Shown here: positions 8,731-17,398 of the stretch, in pieces
How the letters are laid out: each line of letters starts with the position of its first letter
Position numbering within the stretch: the stretch's first letter is position 1
NCBI RefSeq assembly: GCF_014200405.1
Contig: NZ_JACHBQ010000001.1
Coordinates: forward strand, 868,001 to 932,000
Reading direction: 5' to 3'
DNA: 64,000 bases
Source: Cryobacterium roopkundense
Lineage (GTDB): Bacteria; Actinomycetota; Actinomycetes; Actinomycetales; Microbacteriaceae
Position numbers and translations under genes: made by a program
The notes under the pieces: generated by a model
Database searches by the model: none
What the model saw: only the letters and a program-made list of their open reading frames with translations
Told to the model about the DNA's origin: nothing

Positions 8731-10125
8731 ATGAGCGTTGTGGCACATCTTCAGGCCGAGCTGGGATCGATCGTGAGCGTGGACGCCGCCGACTTGGCGG
8801 CGAGCCGCACGGACAAATCGGGCTGGACGGCGGCGGGAACGCCGCTGGCGGTGGTGCGCGCGATCACGGTGCAGCACGTTCAGGCGGTGTTGCGCATCGC
8901 GACGGAATACCGGATTCCGGTTATCACGCGTGGTGCAGGCACCGGTTTGGCGGGCGGGGCCTGCGGCAGCGCTGGAACAATCGTGCTCAACGTGGCCGGC
9001 ATGAGCCGCATCCTCGAGATTCGTCCCGAAGACGAACTCGCCGTGGTGGAGCCAGGGGTGATCAACCAGCACCTCAACGACGCCCTCGCCGAGCACGGCC
9101 TGTGGTTCGCTCCTGATCCGGCGAGCAAGGCCATTTCCACGGTGGGTGGCAACATCGCCACGAATGCCGGGGGGCTGCTGTGTGCCAAGTACGGAGTGAC
9201 CCGGGAGGCTGTGCTCGCCCTCACCGTCGTGCTCGCGGACGGAACGCTGCTGCACACGGGACACCGCACGGTGAAGGGCGTCACGGGCTACGACCTCACG
9301 GCGCTGCTGACCGGGTCTGAAGGCACGCTGGGTGTCATTGTCGAAGCCACCGTGCGGGTGCGGGCCATTCCGATCGGGACGGCCGTAACCGTGGCCGCGG
9401 TCTTTACCGATGTGGCCGCGGCGGCCGGCGCAGCCGCTGCCATCACCGCTGCTCGCCTGGGACCGGCAGTGATGGAGCTGATCGACCCGGTCGCGCTCGC
9501 CATCGTGGCCCGCTACCTCGGACCTGCCGGGTCGGCGGGACTGCCGCTCGCCAGCGGGGCGTTTTTGCTCGTGCAGACCGATGGGCCGGGCGCCCTCGGT
9601 GAGGCCGAACAGGTGGCAACGGTAATGGGTTCACAGGGGGGAGACGTGCGGCTGTCGACGGATGAGGAATCGGGCGAGAGGCTGCTCGCCATTCGCCGAG
9701 CGATGCATCCGGCTCTGGAGCAACACGGCACGGTGCTCATCGAAGACGTGTCCGTGCCTCGGTCGCGCATGAAGGAGATGTTCGAGGTCATTGCGGGGAT
9801 CAGCGCGCGCACGGGCGTGTCTATCCCGGTGATTGCGCACGCGGGCGACGGCAATCTGCACCCCAACTTTGTCATCCCGATCGATCCCCTCCGAGGCACT
9901 GACGACCCCCTCGTGCCGGATAATGTGTGGGCGGCGGCCGACGAGATGTTTCGTGCGGCGCTCGCCCTGGGGGGTACCCTGACGGGCGAACACGGCGTGG
10001 GTGTGCTCAAGCGACGCTGGCTGGCGGACGAACTCGGGGAGGCGAGCTTCGACCTGCAACGACGGCTCAAGGCCGTCTTTGATCCGCTCGGAATCCTCAA
10101 CCCCGGCACGATGTTCGAGCGCTGA
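8731..10125 (+). CDS. FAD-binding oxidase, glycolate oxidase GlcD / D-lactate dehydrogenase-like
   Basis: A 464-residue flavoprotein of the FAD_binding_4 (PCMH) plus FAD-oxidase-C type, oxidising a 2-hydroxy acid such as glycolate or D-lactate. The PCMH fold shows ITRGAGTGLAGGACGSAGTI and the pyrophosphate loop DPASKAISTVGGNIATNAGG. Near the C-terminus are HAGDGNLHPNF, a metal/active-site motif of the family, and GGTLTGEHGVGVLKRRWL. The partner Fe-S subunit of glycolate oxidase (GlcF) is not nearby, so it may be a single-subunit dehydrogenase. It is divergent from the Ada-AlkA gene with 75 bp between. Confidence 0.93.
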   Translation: MSVVAHLQAELGSIVSVDAADLAASRTDKSGWTAAGTPLAVVRAITVQHVQAVLRIATEYRIPVITRGAGTGLAGGACGSAGTIVLNVAGMSRILEIRPEDELAVVEPGVINQHLNDALAEHGLWFAPDPASKAISTVGGNIATNAGGLLCAKYGVTREAVLALTVVLADGTLLHTGHRTVKGVTGYDLTALLTGSEGTLGVIVEATVRVRAIPIGTAVTVAAVFTDVAAAAGAAAAITAARLGPAVMELIDPVALAIVARYLGPAGSAGLPLASGAFLLVQTDGPGALGEAEQVATVMGSQGGDVRLSTDEESGERLLAIRRAMHPALEQHGTVLIEDVSVPRSRMKEMFEVIAGISARTGVSIPVIAHAGDGNLHPNFVIPIDPLRGTDDPLVPDNVWAAADEMFRAALALGGTLTGEHGVGVLKRRWLADELGEASFDLQRRLKAVFDPLGILNPGTMFER

Positions 10126-10160
10126 ACAGCGGCCGGGTTCCCGGCATGTGAAGATCAATC

Positions 10161-11318
10161 ATGAGCGACGTTCAACCAACTCTCGAGTCGGTCCCCGAAG
10201 TGTGGACCGCCGCGGTTCGGCCGTCGCGAGCCGGAACGGTGGCGCTCGCGGGTGTGGGCCTCGCGCTCGCCGGGCTGGCGCTGCTCCTCGTTTTCGTCTA
10301 CCTGGCGACGTTTCTCGGGCCGGTGGAGGCTGCATCCGGTCTGCTTCTCGCGTTGATTCCCCTCACTGTGGTGTTGCTGGCCGTCAGGTGGGTCGACCGC
10401 TGGGATCCGGAGCCCCGTCCGGCCCTGTGGTTCGCGTTCCTGTGGGGCGCGGGGGTATCGGTCGTGACGGCCCTGCTTTTCGATCTGGGAGTGCAGATTA
10501 CGATCGCCTCGAGTGGCGGCGCGCTCGCCGCCAGTGACTTCGCGTCGTCTGTCGTGCAGGCCCCCTTCGTGGAGGAGATCGCGAAGGGTGTGGGGATACT
10601 CGTGCTGTTCTGGGTGGCTCGCCGGCATTTCGACGGCCCTCTCGACGGGGTCGTCTATGCGGCAACCATCGCCGCGGGCTTCGCCTTTTCGGAGAATATC
10701 CAGTATTTCGGGGTGGCCATGATGGAGGGCGGCGCCGGCAGTCTCGGCATGACGTTCCTGTTGCGCGGGGTTTTCTCGCCGTTCGCGCACGTGATGTTCA
10801 CGATCTGTACCGGCGTCGCGCTCGGCCTTGCCGCTCGCCGGACCACCCGGCGAAGCCACCTGGTGTTTTTCGTGCTGGGACTCATTCCGGCCATTGCCTT
10901 GCACGCGCTGTGGAACGGCGCGTTCTTCGTGTTTGTGGGGGATGCCAACCTGCTGGCCTACTACTTCTTCGTGCAGGTTCCACTGTTCATCGCGGCGATC
11001 CTGGTGGTGGTCTTCCTGCGCCGGCAGGAGGCGCGTGTCACCCTGCGACGACTGCACGAGTACGCGGTGGCGGGCTGGTTCACGGCGGCCGAGGTGTCCA
11101 TGCTCGCTACCGCGACCGGGCGACGCCAGGCCCTGGCTTGGGCTAAATCGCAACCTCAGGGCAGGAAGCGGGCAATGCGGAGCTTCATCACGGATGCCAC
11201 CCGCCTCGCCTTTGCCCGAGAGCACCTCGTCAACGGGCACGACGGCCCGGCCGAGCGGGCGCACGAAGCACGGCTGCTCGGGGCCTTGCAACAGGATCGC
11301 GCCGAGGTTCTGGCCTGA
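10161..11318 (+). CDS. PrsW-family intramembrane metalloprotease
   Basis: A 385-residue polytopic membrane protein. The PrsW signature is present: PFVEEIAKGVGI gives the EExxK motif near residue 138, GFAFSENIQYFG is the second conserved block, FSPFAHVMFT carries the third motif histidine, and ALHALWNGAFF the last. About eight hydrophobic helices surround them. In Bacillus, PrsW cleaves an anti-sigma factor; no anti-sigma gene is seen here, so the target is unknown. The C-terminal ~100 residues are soluble and basic. The start ATG 10161 follows the oxidase gene by 35 bp in the same direction. Confidence 0.92.
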   Translation: MSDVQPTLESVPEVWTAAVRPSRAGTVALAGVGLALAGLALLLVFVYLATFLGPVEAASGLLLALIPLTVVLLAVRWVDRWDPEPRPALWFAFLWGAGVSVVTALLFDLGVQITIASSGGALAASDFASSVVQAPFVEEIAKGVGILVLFWVARRHFDGPLDGVVYAATIAAGFAFSENIQYFGVAMMEGGAGSLGMTFLLRGVFSPFAHVMFTICTGVALGLAARRTTRRSHLVFFVLGLIPAIALHALWNGAFFVFVGDANLLAYYFFVQVPLFIAAILVVVFLRRQEARVTLRRLHEYAVAGWFTAAEVSMLATATGRRQALAWAKSQPQGRKRAMRSFITDATRLAFAREHLVNGHDGPAERAHEARLLGALQQDRAEVLA

Positions 11319-11485
11319 CAGCGGTCGGTACCACGCAGAAACTCGCCGCTTCGGTGGTGTGGCGATGCCGACGACTCTACCGATGCGACGAGTTGGTGTA
11401 TGACTATCGTGCAACTTTGGCGGCGTTCGCGCAAGGATTAATTTCTGACTAGGCGAATGGCCCTGGTTTCCGATTGGATAGGGGA

Positions 11486-11857
11486 ATGATAGATTTGAAT
11501 TCCAAGCCCGAAATCGACTTCCCGGAGGGCGCAGCGCCCGAACAGCTTGAGATCGACGACATCGTCGTCGGTGACGGCGCGGAGGCAACGCCCGGAGCCA
11601 CCGTCGACGTGCACTACCTCGGCGTCGAGTTCGCCTCCGGCGATGAATTCGACTCGTCGTGGAACCGCGGCCAGTCGATCAACTTCCCGTTGCGTTCGCT
11701 CATCGCCGGCTGGCAGCAGGGCATTCCCGGCATGAAGGTCGGCGGCCGTCGTAAGCTCGTCGTGCCGCCCCACCTCGCCTACGGACCCGCAGGTTCGGGC
11801 CACCGGCTCTCCGGTCAGACCCTGATCTTCGTGATCGACCTTCTGGGCGTCAGTTAG
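11486..11857 (+). CDS. FKBP-type peptidyl-prolyl cis-trans isomerase
   Basis: A 123-residue single-domain FKBP that isomerises Xaa-Pro bonds. Conserved active-site residues are visible in VHYLGVEFASGDEFDSSW, the LIAGWQQGIPGMKVGG segment and LAYGPAGSGHRLSGQTLIF. There is no signal peptide, so it is cytoplasmic. ATG 11486, preceded by a GGGGA tract, is preferred over TTG 11474 because relatives start at this position. It converges with the DUF167 gene and overlaps its stop by 4 bases. Confidence 0.95.
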   Translation: MIDLNSKPEIDFPEGAAPEQLEIDDIVVGDGAEATPGATVDVHYLGVEFASGDEFDSSWNRGQSINFPLRSLIAGWQQGIPGMKVGGRRKLVVPPHLAYGPAGSGHRLSGQTLIFVIDLLGVS

Positions 11858-12099
11858 GAGCGGTCGACCCGCACGCGCTTGATGCGTGAGGTGTGGCCCC
11901 GCACGACGACCACGTCGCGTTTTGCCACACCGAAGTGTGTGGCCAGCAGCGCCACGAGGGCGTCGTTCGCGGCGCCCTCCACGGCTCGCTGTTGCAGGAA
12001 GACTGTGAGGGAGTTCTCCACACCCTGATCGGCGACCACCAGGGGGCCCTTGCGGCTGCCCGGTTTCACATGCACGGTCAGGTTGATCGTGGCCGTCAC
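11854..12099 (-). CDS. DUF167 (YggU-like) small protein
   Basis: An 81-residue basic protein of the DUF167/YggU family, of unknown biochemical role. The sequence shows the family pattern of a two-strand start (INLTVHVKPGSRKG), a central AVEGAANDALVALLA helix and the VVRGHTSRIKRVRV end. Length is typical. The GTG start at 12099 follows a GGAGAAAA Shine-Dalgarno sequence. Its stop overlaps the stop of the FKBP gene by 4 bases (convergent). It is divergent from the gene at 12172. Confidence 0.9.
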   Translation of the reverse strand: MTATINLTVHVKPGSRKGPLVVADQGVENSLTVFLQQRAVEGAANDALVALLATHFGVAKRDVVVVRGHTSRIKRVRVDRS

Positions 12100-12171
12100 A
12101 TTTTCTCCGGTTCTGCCCGCATTCTTTCTGCAGGCCTGTCGCTACAACGCTAGCGCGCTGCATAATGTTGC

Positions 12172-12582
12172 ATGATCTCCACCGATAACGCCCGTTCCCT
12201 GCAGAAGGCCGGCCTGATCTGGCGCCCGGCATTCGGCGACGCCTTCGGTATCGAACAGCCCGGATTCGAACACGACGTCTTCACCGTCAGCAATATGGCG
12301 ATTGAGCCTCACGAATTCGACACCGGCACCATTCTGGGCTTCAACGGCACGACGGAGTGGGCCCTCGATTCTCTCGCACTCGAGAACGCCCTGTGGCTGC
12401 CCAGAGAGGACCAGCTCCGGGAGCTGCTTGGTGACACCTTCAACGCGCTCGAACGCACGCCCCATCGTTACAGGGTCAAAGTCGACCTCGGAGAGGGGCC
12501 CACTCACTTCGATGCCCCGGAGGCAGCGGATGCCTATGCCGCCGCTGTTCTTGCGGCGCTGGGCGTGTCTCGCATCCGTTGA
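12172..12582 (+). CDS. Conserved actinobacterial protein of unknown function (sometimes labelled CpaE)
   Basis: A 136-residue soluble acidic protein. I recognise it as a family conserved in Microbacteriaceae with a central GFNGTTEWALDSL motif and LPREDQLRELLG. Relatives are often labelled pilus assembly protein CpaE, but the sequence has no P-loop or receiver domain, so I do not accept that name. A CATAAT hexamer at 12161-12166 ends 5 nt before the ATG and suggests a leaderless or near-leaderless transcript. No partner genes hint at function. Confidence 0.8.
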   Translation: MISTDNARSLQKAGLIWRPAFGDAFGIEQPGFEHDVFTVSNMAIEPHEFDTGTILGFNGTTEWALDSLALENALWLPREDQLRELLGDTFNALERTPHRYRVKVDLGEGPTHFDAPEAADAYAAAVLAALGVSRIR

Positions 12583-12593
12583 CGGGCCGCGAG

Positions 12594-13019
12594 TCAGTAC
12601 CGGTCAGGCTCTGGGCCGAGCTGAAAACGCCGCCCCTGAATCTCCGTCGGCGTGATCTCCACGTAGATGTATTTCAGGGTGGGGATCAGCGGATGAAGCG
12701 GCAGCTGGTCTGCCGCGTCGATCTCAGAGTGCTTCTCCACCACGCTCGCGGTGCCTTTCACCACGACACTCCACGCCTCGTCGCGACCCACGCCGTCCGT
12801 TTCGAAGGCAACCTGGTTGTTGATCGTCAGCTCGAGGAGTTTTGTGCCCTCTGCGGTTCGAAAGAGCAGGCGGCGGTCGGCGGCCACGAAATTCACCGGG
12901 AAGATATCGGGAACTCCACCGACGCTGACAGCCAGGCGTCCGAGGCTGGCCGAGAGCAAGGCATTCCAACTCTCGTCTTCGGTGAGAATGCGAATCGGTT
13001 TGACGTCATCGATGTCCAT
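12594..13019 (-). CDS. Pyridoxamine 5'-phosphate oxidase-family flavin-binding protein
   Basis: A 141-residue protein of the PNPOx-like split-barrel fold, which usually binds FMN or F420. Features are LGRLAVSVGGVPDIFPVNF at the N-terminal strand pair, the middle FRTAEGTKLLELTINNQVAFE and the DEAWSVVVKGTA segment. It lacks the C-terminal domain of true PdxH, so vitamin B6 synthesis is unlikely. It is cytoplasmic and monocistronic, convergent with the 12172 gene and divergent from the BCCT carrier. Confidence 0.85.
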   Translation of the reverse strand: MDIDDVKPIRILTEDESWNALLSASLGRLAVSVGGVPDIFPVNFVAADRRLLFRTAEGTKLLELTINNQVAFETDGVGRDEAWSVVVKGTASVVEKHSEIDAADQLPLHPLIPTLKYIYVEITPTEIQGRRFQLGPEPDRY

Positions 13020-13171
13020 GATTCATGGTGGCACGTGTGCAGCCTTGCCGTGGCGGGAACCGCGGGTGCGGGCCGGCGGCGGCCCTCCTGATCCACCCCA
13101 ATGCGGGGGTGGATGTTGTAAAGTAGTTTGTTGCCCACTGGTGACCGAGAATCATTTCTAGGAAGTTCACT

Positions 13172-14920
13172 GTGAGCGCACCGTCCCCAACACCGCCCGC
13201 CCGACGGGAGAAGACTCCCCAACGCAGATTCGTCGTTCCTGCACCCCGAGTGTTCTACCCGGCGCTCGGAATCATCCTCGCCGTCGTCATCGTCGCGATC
13301 AGCTTTCCAGCGCGAACCGGTGCGACCCTGCAGACCCTGCAGAGCTGGGTAGTGGCCGGGCTCGGCCCGTACTATATTATCCTCGTCGCGGCCTTCGTGG
13401 TCTTTGCGGTGTGGATGGGCGCGAGCCGCTTCGGTGACATCAAGCTCGGGACAGACGAAGACAAGCCAGAGTTCGGGCTGATGTCGTGGTTCTCGATGCT
13501 CTTCGCAGCGGGTATGGGAATCGGCCTCGTGTTCTGGGGCATGTCGGAACCGCTGACCTTCTTCACGAACCCCAAGCCCGGCGTCGGCGGAAGCGCCCAA
13601 GAACTTGCCGCGGCCGCCATGAATCAGACCTTCCTGCACTGGGGATTCCACGCCTGGGCGATCTACGCCGTCGTCGGACTGGCCCTCGCTTACTCGATCC
13701 ACCGCAAAGGCCGCCCGGTTTCCATCCGTTGGGCGCTCGAGCCGCTGCTCGGTGACAGGGTGCGTGGCCGCCTCGGGGACGCGATCGACGTAATCGCCAT
13801 CGTGGGAACCCTCTTCGGTGTTGCCACCTCGCTCGGCCTCGGCGTCAAGCAGATCGCAGCGGGACTGAGTCACCTCGGTGTCGTGGGCGAAGTCAACAAC
13901 ACCCTGCTCGTCATTCTCATCATCGTGATCACCGCCATCGCCACCCTGTCGGTCGTGAGCGGCGTGGGCAAGGGCATCAAGTGGCTCTCCAACATCAACC
14001 TCGGCATGGCCGGGCTGCTCCTGGTCGCCGTGCTGCTTCTTGGTCCCACTCTCTATCTGCTTCGCGTGCTGGTGGAGTCGATCGGCGGATACTTCCAGAA
14101 CGTGGTCGGGCTCACCTTTGACGCCGGTTCGTTCACCGGGCAGGCCGGTCTCGACTGGCAGGGCGCCTGGACCATCTTCTATTGGGGCTGGTGGATCTCG
14201 TGGGCGCCGTTCGTCGGCGTCTTTATCGCGCGGATTTCCCGCGGCCGCACCGTTCGCGAGTTCATTGCCGGCGTGCTGCTCGTTCCCACGCTCGTGACCT
14301 TCGTTTGGTTCGCGGTGATGGGTGGAAGCGTCATTAAGCAGGCCTGGGCCGGCGACGGCGGCGGACTCTTCGACCCCGAGGTCGGAATCATTCCCGAGAA
14401 CGTGCTCTTCGACTTTCTGAGCGGACTGCCGCTTGGGGGAGTGCTGTCGGTCATCGCGGTTCTCGTGATCGCCATCTTCTTCATCACGTCGGCCGATTCC
14501 GGTTCGCTCGTGATCGACATGCTGGCCTCCGGCGGCGACACCAACCCGCCCAAGTGGAGCCGCATCATGTGGGCGGGTCTCGGCGGAGTCGTGGCCATCG
14601 CCCTGCTGCTGGCGGGCGGGCTCGCGGCCCTGCAGACGGGTGCCATCCTGACGGCCATCCCGGTGAGCCTCGTGATGATCGGAATGTGCATCGCAACCTA
14701 CAAAGCATTCCGCGAGGAACACGAAATTCTGGTCAGCGCGGAGCGCCGCCAGCGACGCGAGGAACTAGCCCGACGCATCGGCAAGACCGTCACCGCGCAT
14801 CTCGAAGAGAACTTTGACGATCACTTCGGTGATCAGGTCGACGCGCACGTCGAAGCCGCGATGACCGAAGAGGGCACGCGCCGTCGACGCGGCTTCTTGG
14901 GACGGCGTGCCAAGGACTGA
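13172..14920 (+). CDS. BCCT-family betaine/carnitine/choline transporter
   Basis: A 582-residue transporter with about 12 hydrophobic helices, importing quaternary ammonium compounds with sodium or protons. The family signature is visible as the tryptophan-rich GWWISWAPFVGVFIARISRG, and the earlier GMGIGLVFWGMSEPL holds the glycine-rich stretch of helix 3. A charged cytosolic C-terminal tail of about 70 residues (RRQRREELARRIGKTVTAHL) resembles the osmosensing tail of BetP, which suggests a compatible-solute carrier activated by osmotic stress. That is inference. The start is GTG 13172. A TAAAGT hexamer at 13119 may be its -10. Confidence 0.95.
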   Translation: MSAPSPTPPARREKTPQRRFVVPAPRVFYPALGIILAVVIVAISFPARTGATLQTLQSWVVAGLGPYYIILVAAFVVFAVWMGASRFGDIKLGTDEDKPEFGLMSWFSMLFAAGMGIGLVFWGMSEPLTFFTNPKPGVGGSAQELAAAAMNQTFLHWGFHAWAIYAVVGLALAYSIHRKGRPVSIRWALEPLLGDRVRGRLGDAIDVIAIVGTLFGVATSLGLGVKQIAAGLSHLGVVGEVNNTLLVILIIVITAIATLSVVSGVGKGIKWLSNINLGMAGLLLVAVLLLGPTLYLLRVLVESIGGYFQNVVGLTFDAGSFTGQAGLDWQGAWTIFYWGWWISWAPFVGVFIARISRGRTVREFIAGVLLVPTLVTFVWFAVMGGSVIKQAWAGDGGGLFDPEVGIIPENVLFDFLSGLPLGGVLSVIAVLVIAIFFITSADSGSLVIDMLASGGDTNPPKWSRIMWAGLGGVVAIALLLAGGLAALQTGAILTAIPVSLVMIGMCIATYKAFREEHEILVSAERRQRREELARRIGKTVTAHLEENFDDHFGDQVDAHVEAAMTEEGTRRRRGFLGRRAKD

Positions 14921-14939
14921 TCATCCGGCGTCGACCGGG

Positions 14940-15209
14940 TCAGACGCTGCCGTTGGCGGCCTGGACCCGGTCGACGAGTTCACGCCACTGCCCGGTGATC
15001 CGCGCGTCCAGGAGCACGACCTCGAATGGCGCGCATCTGATGCGGTACAGATAACTGCCGGAGATCGGCTCGCTGTCTGTCACCTCCGCCCAGGGGAGGG
15101 ACAGCAGAAAATCGGCCCAGCTCGTGGCATCCGGTTGCTCGTCGATGCGAACTTCCCAGGTGAGGCGGATGTCTGCCATGCCGCCGCTTCGCGACACTAT
15201 GACCTTCAT
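14940..15209 (-). CDS. Emfourin-like protealysin/thermolysin (M4) inhibitor
   Basis: An 89-residue protein beginning KVIVSRSGGMADIRLTWEV, which matches the N-terminus of emfourin, the proteinaceous inhibitor of M4 peptidases found next to protealysin genes. Length and the final WRELVDRVQ helix fit the family. No M4 peptidase is visible in this window, so either the target lies elsewhere or the protein has another role. ATG 15209 lies 6 nt after a CAGACT hexamer on the minus strand, fitting the leaderless pattern. The gene converges on the BCCT gene with 20 bp between. Confidence 0.72.
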   Translation of the reverse strand: MKVIVSRSGGMADIRLTWEVRIDEQPDATSWADFLLSLPWAEVTDSEPISGSYLYRIRCAPFEVVLLDARITGQWRELVDRVQAANGSV

Positions 15210-15279
15210 GAATTAAGTCTGCCACCGCTCGGGATTGCATGCCAGCCCGCACCGACTCGAACCGTGCGAGACTCGAGGA

Positions 15280-16167
15280 ATGCGTTTTGGAATCGTTATC
15301 CTCCCCCAGCGCTCCTGGCGGGAAGCCAGGGCCGACTGGATGGGCGCCGAAGCCTACGGATTTGACCACGCGTGGACCTACGACCACTTGTCGTGGCGCA
15401 CGCTCGCGGCTGAACCGTGGCACGCCACAATTCCCACACTCACCGCGGCCGCTGCGGTCACGTCTCGTATCCGGCTCGGTACCTTCGTGTCGTCACCGAA
15501 CTTTCGGCACCCCGTGCCGTTCGCCAAGGAAATAGCCACTGTAGATGACGTTTCCAGCGGCCGCTTCGTGCTCGGCGTCGGGTCGGGCGGAACTGGGTTC
15601 GACGCCGTCACACTCGGCCAGGATGCCTACACTCCCGGGCAACGTCATGAGCGCTTCGCCGAATTCGTCGCCGACCTCGATGTGCTCCTGCGGCACGAGT
15701 CGCCGGGCAGCGAGGGAATCAGCTTCGATGGGGACTGGTTCACGGCCGTGAACGCGCGCATGGTGGGAACGCCGGCGCAGCAGCCGCGGGTTCCCTTCGT
15801 GGTCGCGGCGAATGGACCGAAGGGGCTGGGGCTCGTAACCCGTTTCGGTGCCGGCTGGGCGACCACAGGGAAAGACGGCACGGACGGCGAAGCCTGGTGG
15901 TCAAGCGTGCGAGGGCTTGTGAACCAGCTCGAGGACGCGGCACATGCAGCCGGGCGCGACCCGCTCTCGATCGACCGCTCACTCTCGCTCGATAGCGGCG
16001 GCAGCTATTCGGTGCAGAGTCTGGGGGCGTTTGAGACGGCGGTCGGCCGCGCCGCCGAGCTCGGCTTCACGGATGTGATCAGCCACTGGCCCCGCCCGCA
16101 GGGCGTCTACGCCGGTGACCGGAATATTCTCGACCAGATAGCGGGGCGCCTGGACGGCCTCCGGTGA
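15280..16167 (+). CDS. LLM-class F420/flavin-dependent oxidoreductase
   Basis: A 295-residue luciferase-like TIM-barrel oxidoreductase starting MRFGIVILPQ. Typical elements are GFDHAWTYDHL, the TSRIRLGTFVSSPNFRHP block, ATVDDVSSGRFVLGVGSGG and later RVPFVVAANGPKGLGLVTRF. The pattern suits F420-dependent members of Actinobacteria, though FMN use cannot be excluded. ATG 15280 is preferred over the upstream ATG 15235 because homology begins there and a GAGACT hexamer sits 6 nt upstream. The substrate is unknown. It is divergent from the emfourin gene. Confidence 0.9.
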   Translation: MRFGIVILPQRSWREARADWMGAEAYGFDHAWTYDHLSWRTLAAEPWHATIPTLTAAAAVTSRIRLGTFVSSPNFRHPVPFAKEIATVDDVSSGRFVLGVGSGGTGFDAVTLGQDAYTPGQRHERFAEFVADLDVLLRHESPGSEGISFDGDWFTAVNARMVGTPAQQPRVPFVVAANGPKGLGLVTRFGAGWATTGKDGTDGEAWWSSVRGLVNQLEDAAHAAGRDPLSIDRSLSLDSGGSYSVQSLGAFETAVGRAAELGFTDVISHWPRPQGVYAGDRNILDQIAGRLDGLR

Positions 16168-16177
16168 TGGACTTGTC

Positions 16178-16183
16178 TAGGCT
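16178..16183 (+). promoter_or_regulatory. -10-like hexamer, leaderless start of the AI-2E transporter gene
   Basis: TAGGCT ends 6 nt before ATG 16190, in the 22-bp gap after the LLM oxidoreductase gene. Confidence 0.4.
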
Positions 16184-16189
16184 GGGGGC

Positions 16190-17341
16190 ATGCGAGAAAA
16201 AGACGCCCAGACCCCGACGCCTGTCCGCACGCCTGCCCGTACTCTCCTGAACGACCGATTGGGGTGGATGGGACTGCGGAGTGGCCAGATTCTGCTGGTT
16301 ATCGCGCTGGCCGCCGTGGTGATCTTCGGTCTCGTTCAGCTCAAACTTGTCGTTATTCCAGTGCTCATCGCCATCATTCTGGCCTCAGCCCTGAGCCCGG
16401 TTGTCAATTGGCAACGCCGCCGGGGGATGCCCGCCCTGCTGGCAACCTGGACGACCCTGCTCGTGAGTATCGCCGCCTTCGGTGCCATCATCACGCTGAT
16501 TGTCTTTGCTGTTCGCGATCAATGGGATGAACTGTTCAGCTCCGCGTCGGAAGGTTTGGACCGGCTTCAGCGCTTTGTGATGCAGGGACCGATCGAGATC
16601 GATGCGACGCAGATCGATGACGCCCGAGCAGCCGTCGTCGATTTCTTCACCAGCAGTCAATTCGGTACGGGAGCTCTCGCCGGGGCGGGCGTGGTGGCCG
16701 AACTCCTGACGGGCACTGTCCTCCTCCTGGTTATCTTGTTCTTTTTCCTTAAGGATGGCGACCGTATCTGGGCGTTCTTCCTCACGCCGCTGAACGGCAG
16801 TCGGGCTGAGCGCGGCCGCCGTATCGGCAGCACGGCTCCGCGCGTGCTGGGCGGCTACGTTCGCGGAACGGCGATTGTCGCCCTCGTGGATGCCTTGGCC
16901 ATCGGCACCGGACTGGCGATCCTGCAGGTGCCCCTTGCCCTGCCCCTCGCGGTGCTCGTTTTCCTGGGCGCTTTCATTCCTTTGATCGGCGCCACGCTGG
17001 CGGGGGTGCTCGCGGCCCTTGTCGCGCTGGTGGCGCACGGGCCTGTGATCGCCCTGATCGTGATCATCATCGTCATTGCCGTCAACCAGCTCGAGGGAAA
17101 CCTGCTCCAGCCCGTTGTGATGGCCCAGTCACTCAAACTGCATCCGCTGGTGATCCTGTTTGCCCTGACGGCGGGAACTATCGTGGCCGGCATCGTCGGG
17201 GCCGTGCTGGCCGTGCCGATTGCCGCGGTCGCCTGGTCGATCGCGAAGGTGTGGAACGACCCAGAAGCGTCCCGCCAGGCACCCACTGCATCGCCCCCTG
17301 CGCCGCCCGCTGTGTCCAAACGGCGCCCCCGCAGACGCTGA
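16190..17341 (+). CDS. AI-2E family transporter / PerM-like permease
   Basis: A 383-residue membrane protein of the AI-2E transporter superfamily, with about eight hydrophobic segments in the family layout: two or three N-terminal helices, a soluble stretch near residues 110-150, then LLTGTVLLLVILFFFLKDG and the C-terminal ALPLAVLVFLGAFIPLIGA and NQLEGNLLQPVVMAQSLKLH signatures. Members include exporters of autoinducer-2 and Na+/H+ antiporters, so the substrate is open. The last 30 residues are Pro/Ala- and Arg-rich. A strong hairpin follows. Confidence 0.92.
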   Translation: MREKDAQTPTPVRTPARTLLNDRLGWMGLRSGQILLVIALAAVVIFGLVQLKLVVIPVLIAIILASALSPVVNWQRRRGMPALLATWTTLLVSIAAFGAIITLIVFAVRDQWDELFSSASEGLDRLQRFVMQGPIEIDATQIDDARAAVVDFFTSSQFGTGALAGAGVVAELLTGTVLLLVILFFFLKDGDRIWAFFLTPLNGSRAERGRRIGSTAPRVLGGYVRGTAIVALVDALAIGTGLAILQVPLALPLAVLVFLGAFIPLIGATLAGVLAALVALVAHGPVIALIVIIIVIAVNQLEGNLLQPVVMAQSLKLHPLVILFALTAGTIVAGIVGAVLAVPIAAVAWSIAKVWNDPEASRQAPTASPPAPPAVSKRRPRRR

Positions 17342-17350
17342 TCGCTCCGA

Positions 17351-17388
17351 ACACAGGCCATCCCCCGCTGAGCGGGGATGGCCTGTGT
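17351..17388. terminator. Bidirectional hairpin terminator between convergent genes
   Basis: A stem of 15 or more base pairs (ACACAGGCCATCCCC pairing with GGGGATGGCCTGTGT, one bulge, short loop) lies between the end of the AI-2E gene and the end of the minus-strand dehydrogenase. It has no long T tract but is well placed to stop both transcripts. Confidence 0.8.
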
Positions 17389-17398
17389 CGTGAAGGTC

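Noticed and set aside
12172..12582. Pilus assembly protein CpaE
   Set aside because: Sequence has neither the receiver nor the ATPase features of CpaE; the name seems to be a propagated label.
12893..14722. 609-codon minus-strand frame opposite the BCCT carrier
   Set aside because: His/Asp/Glu/Gly-rich, no fold, and the opposite strand is a clear transporter.
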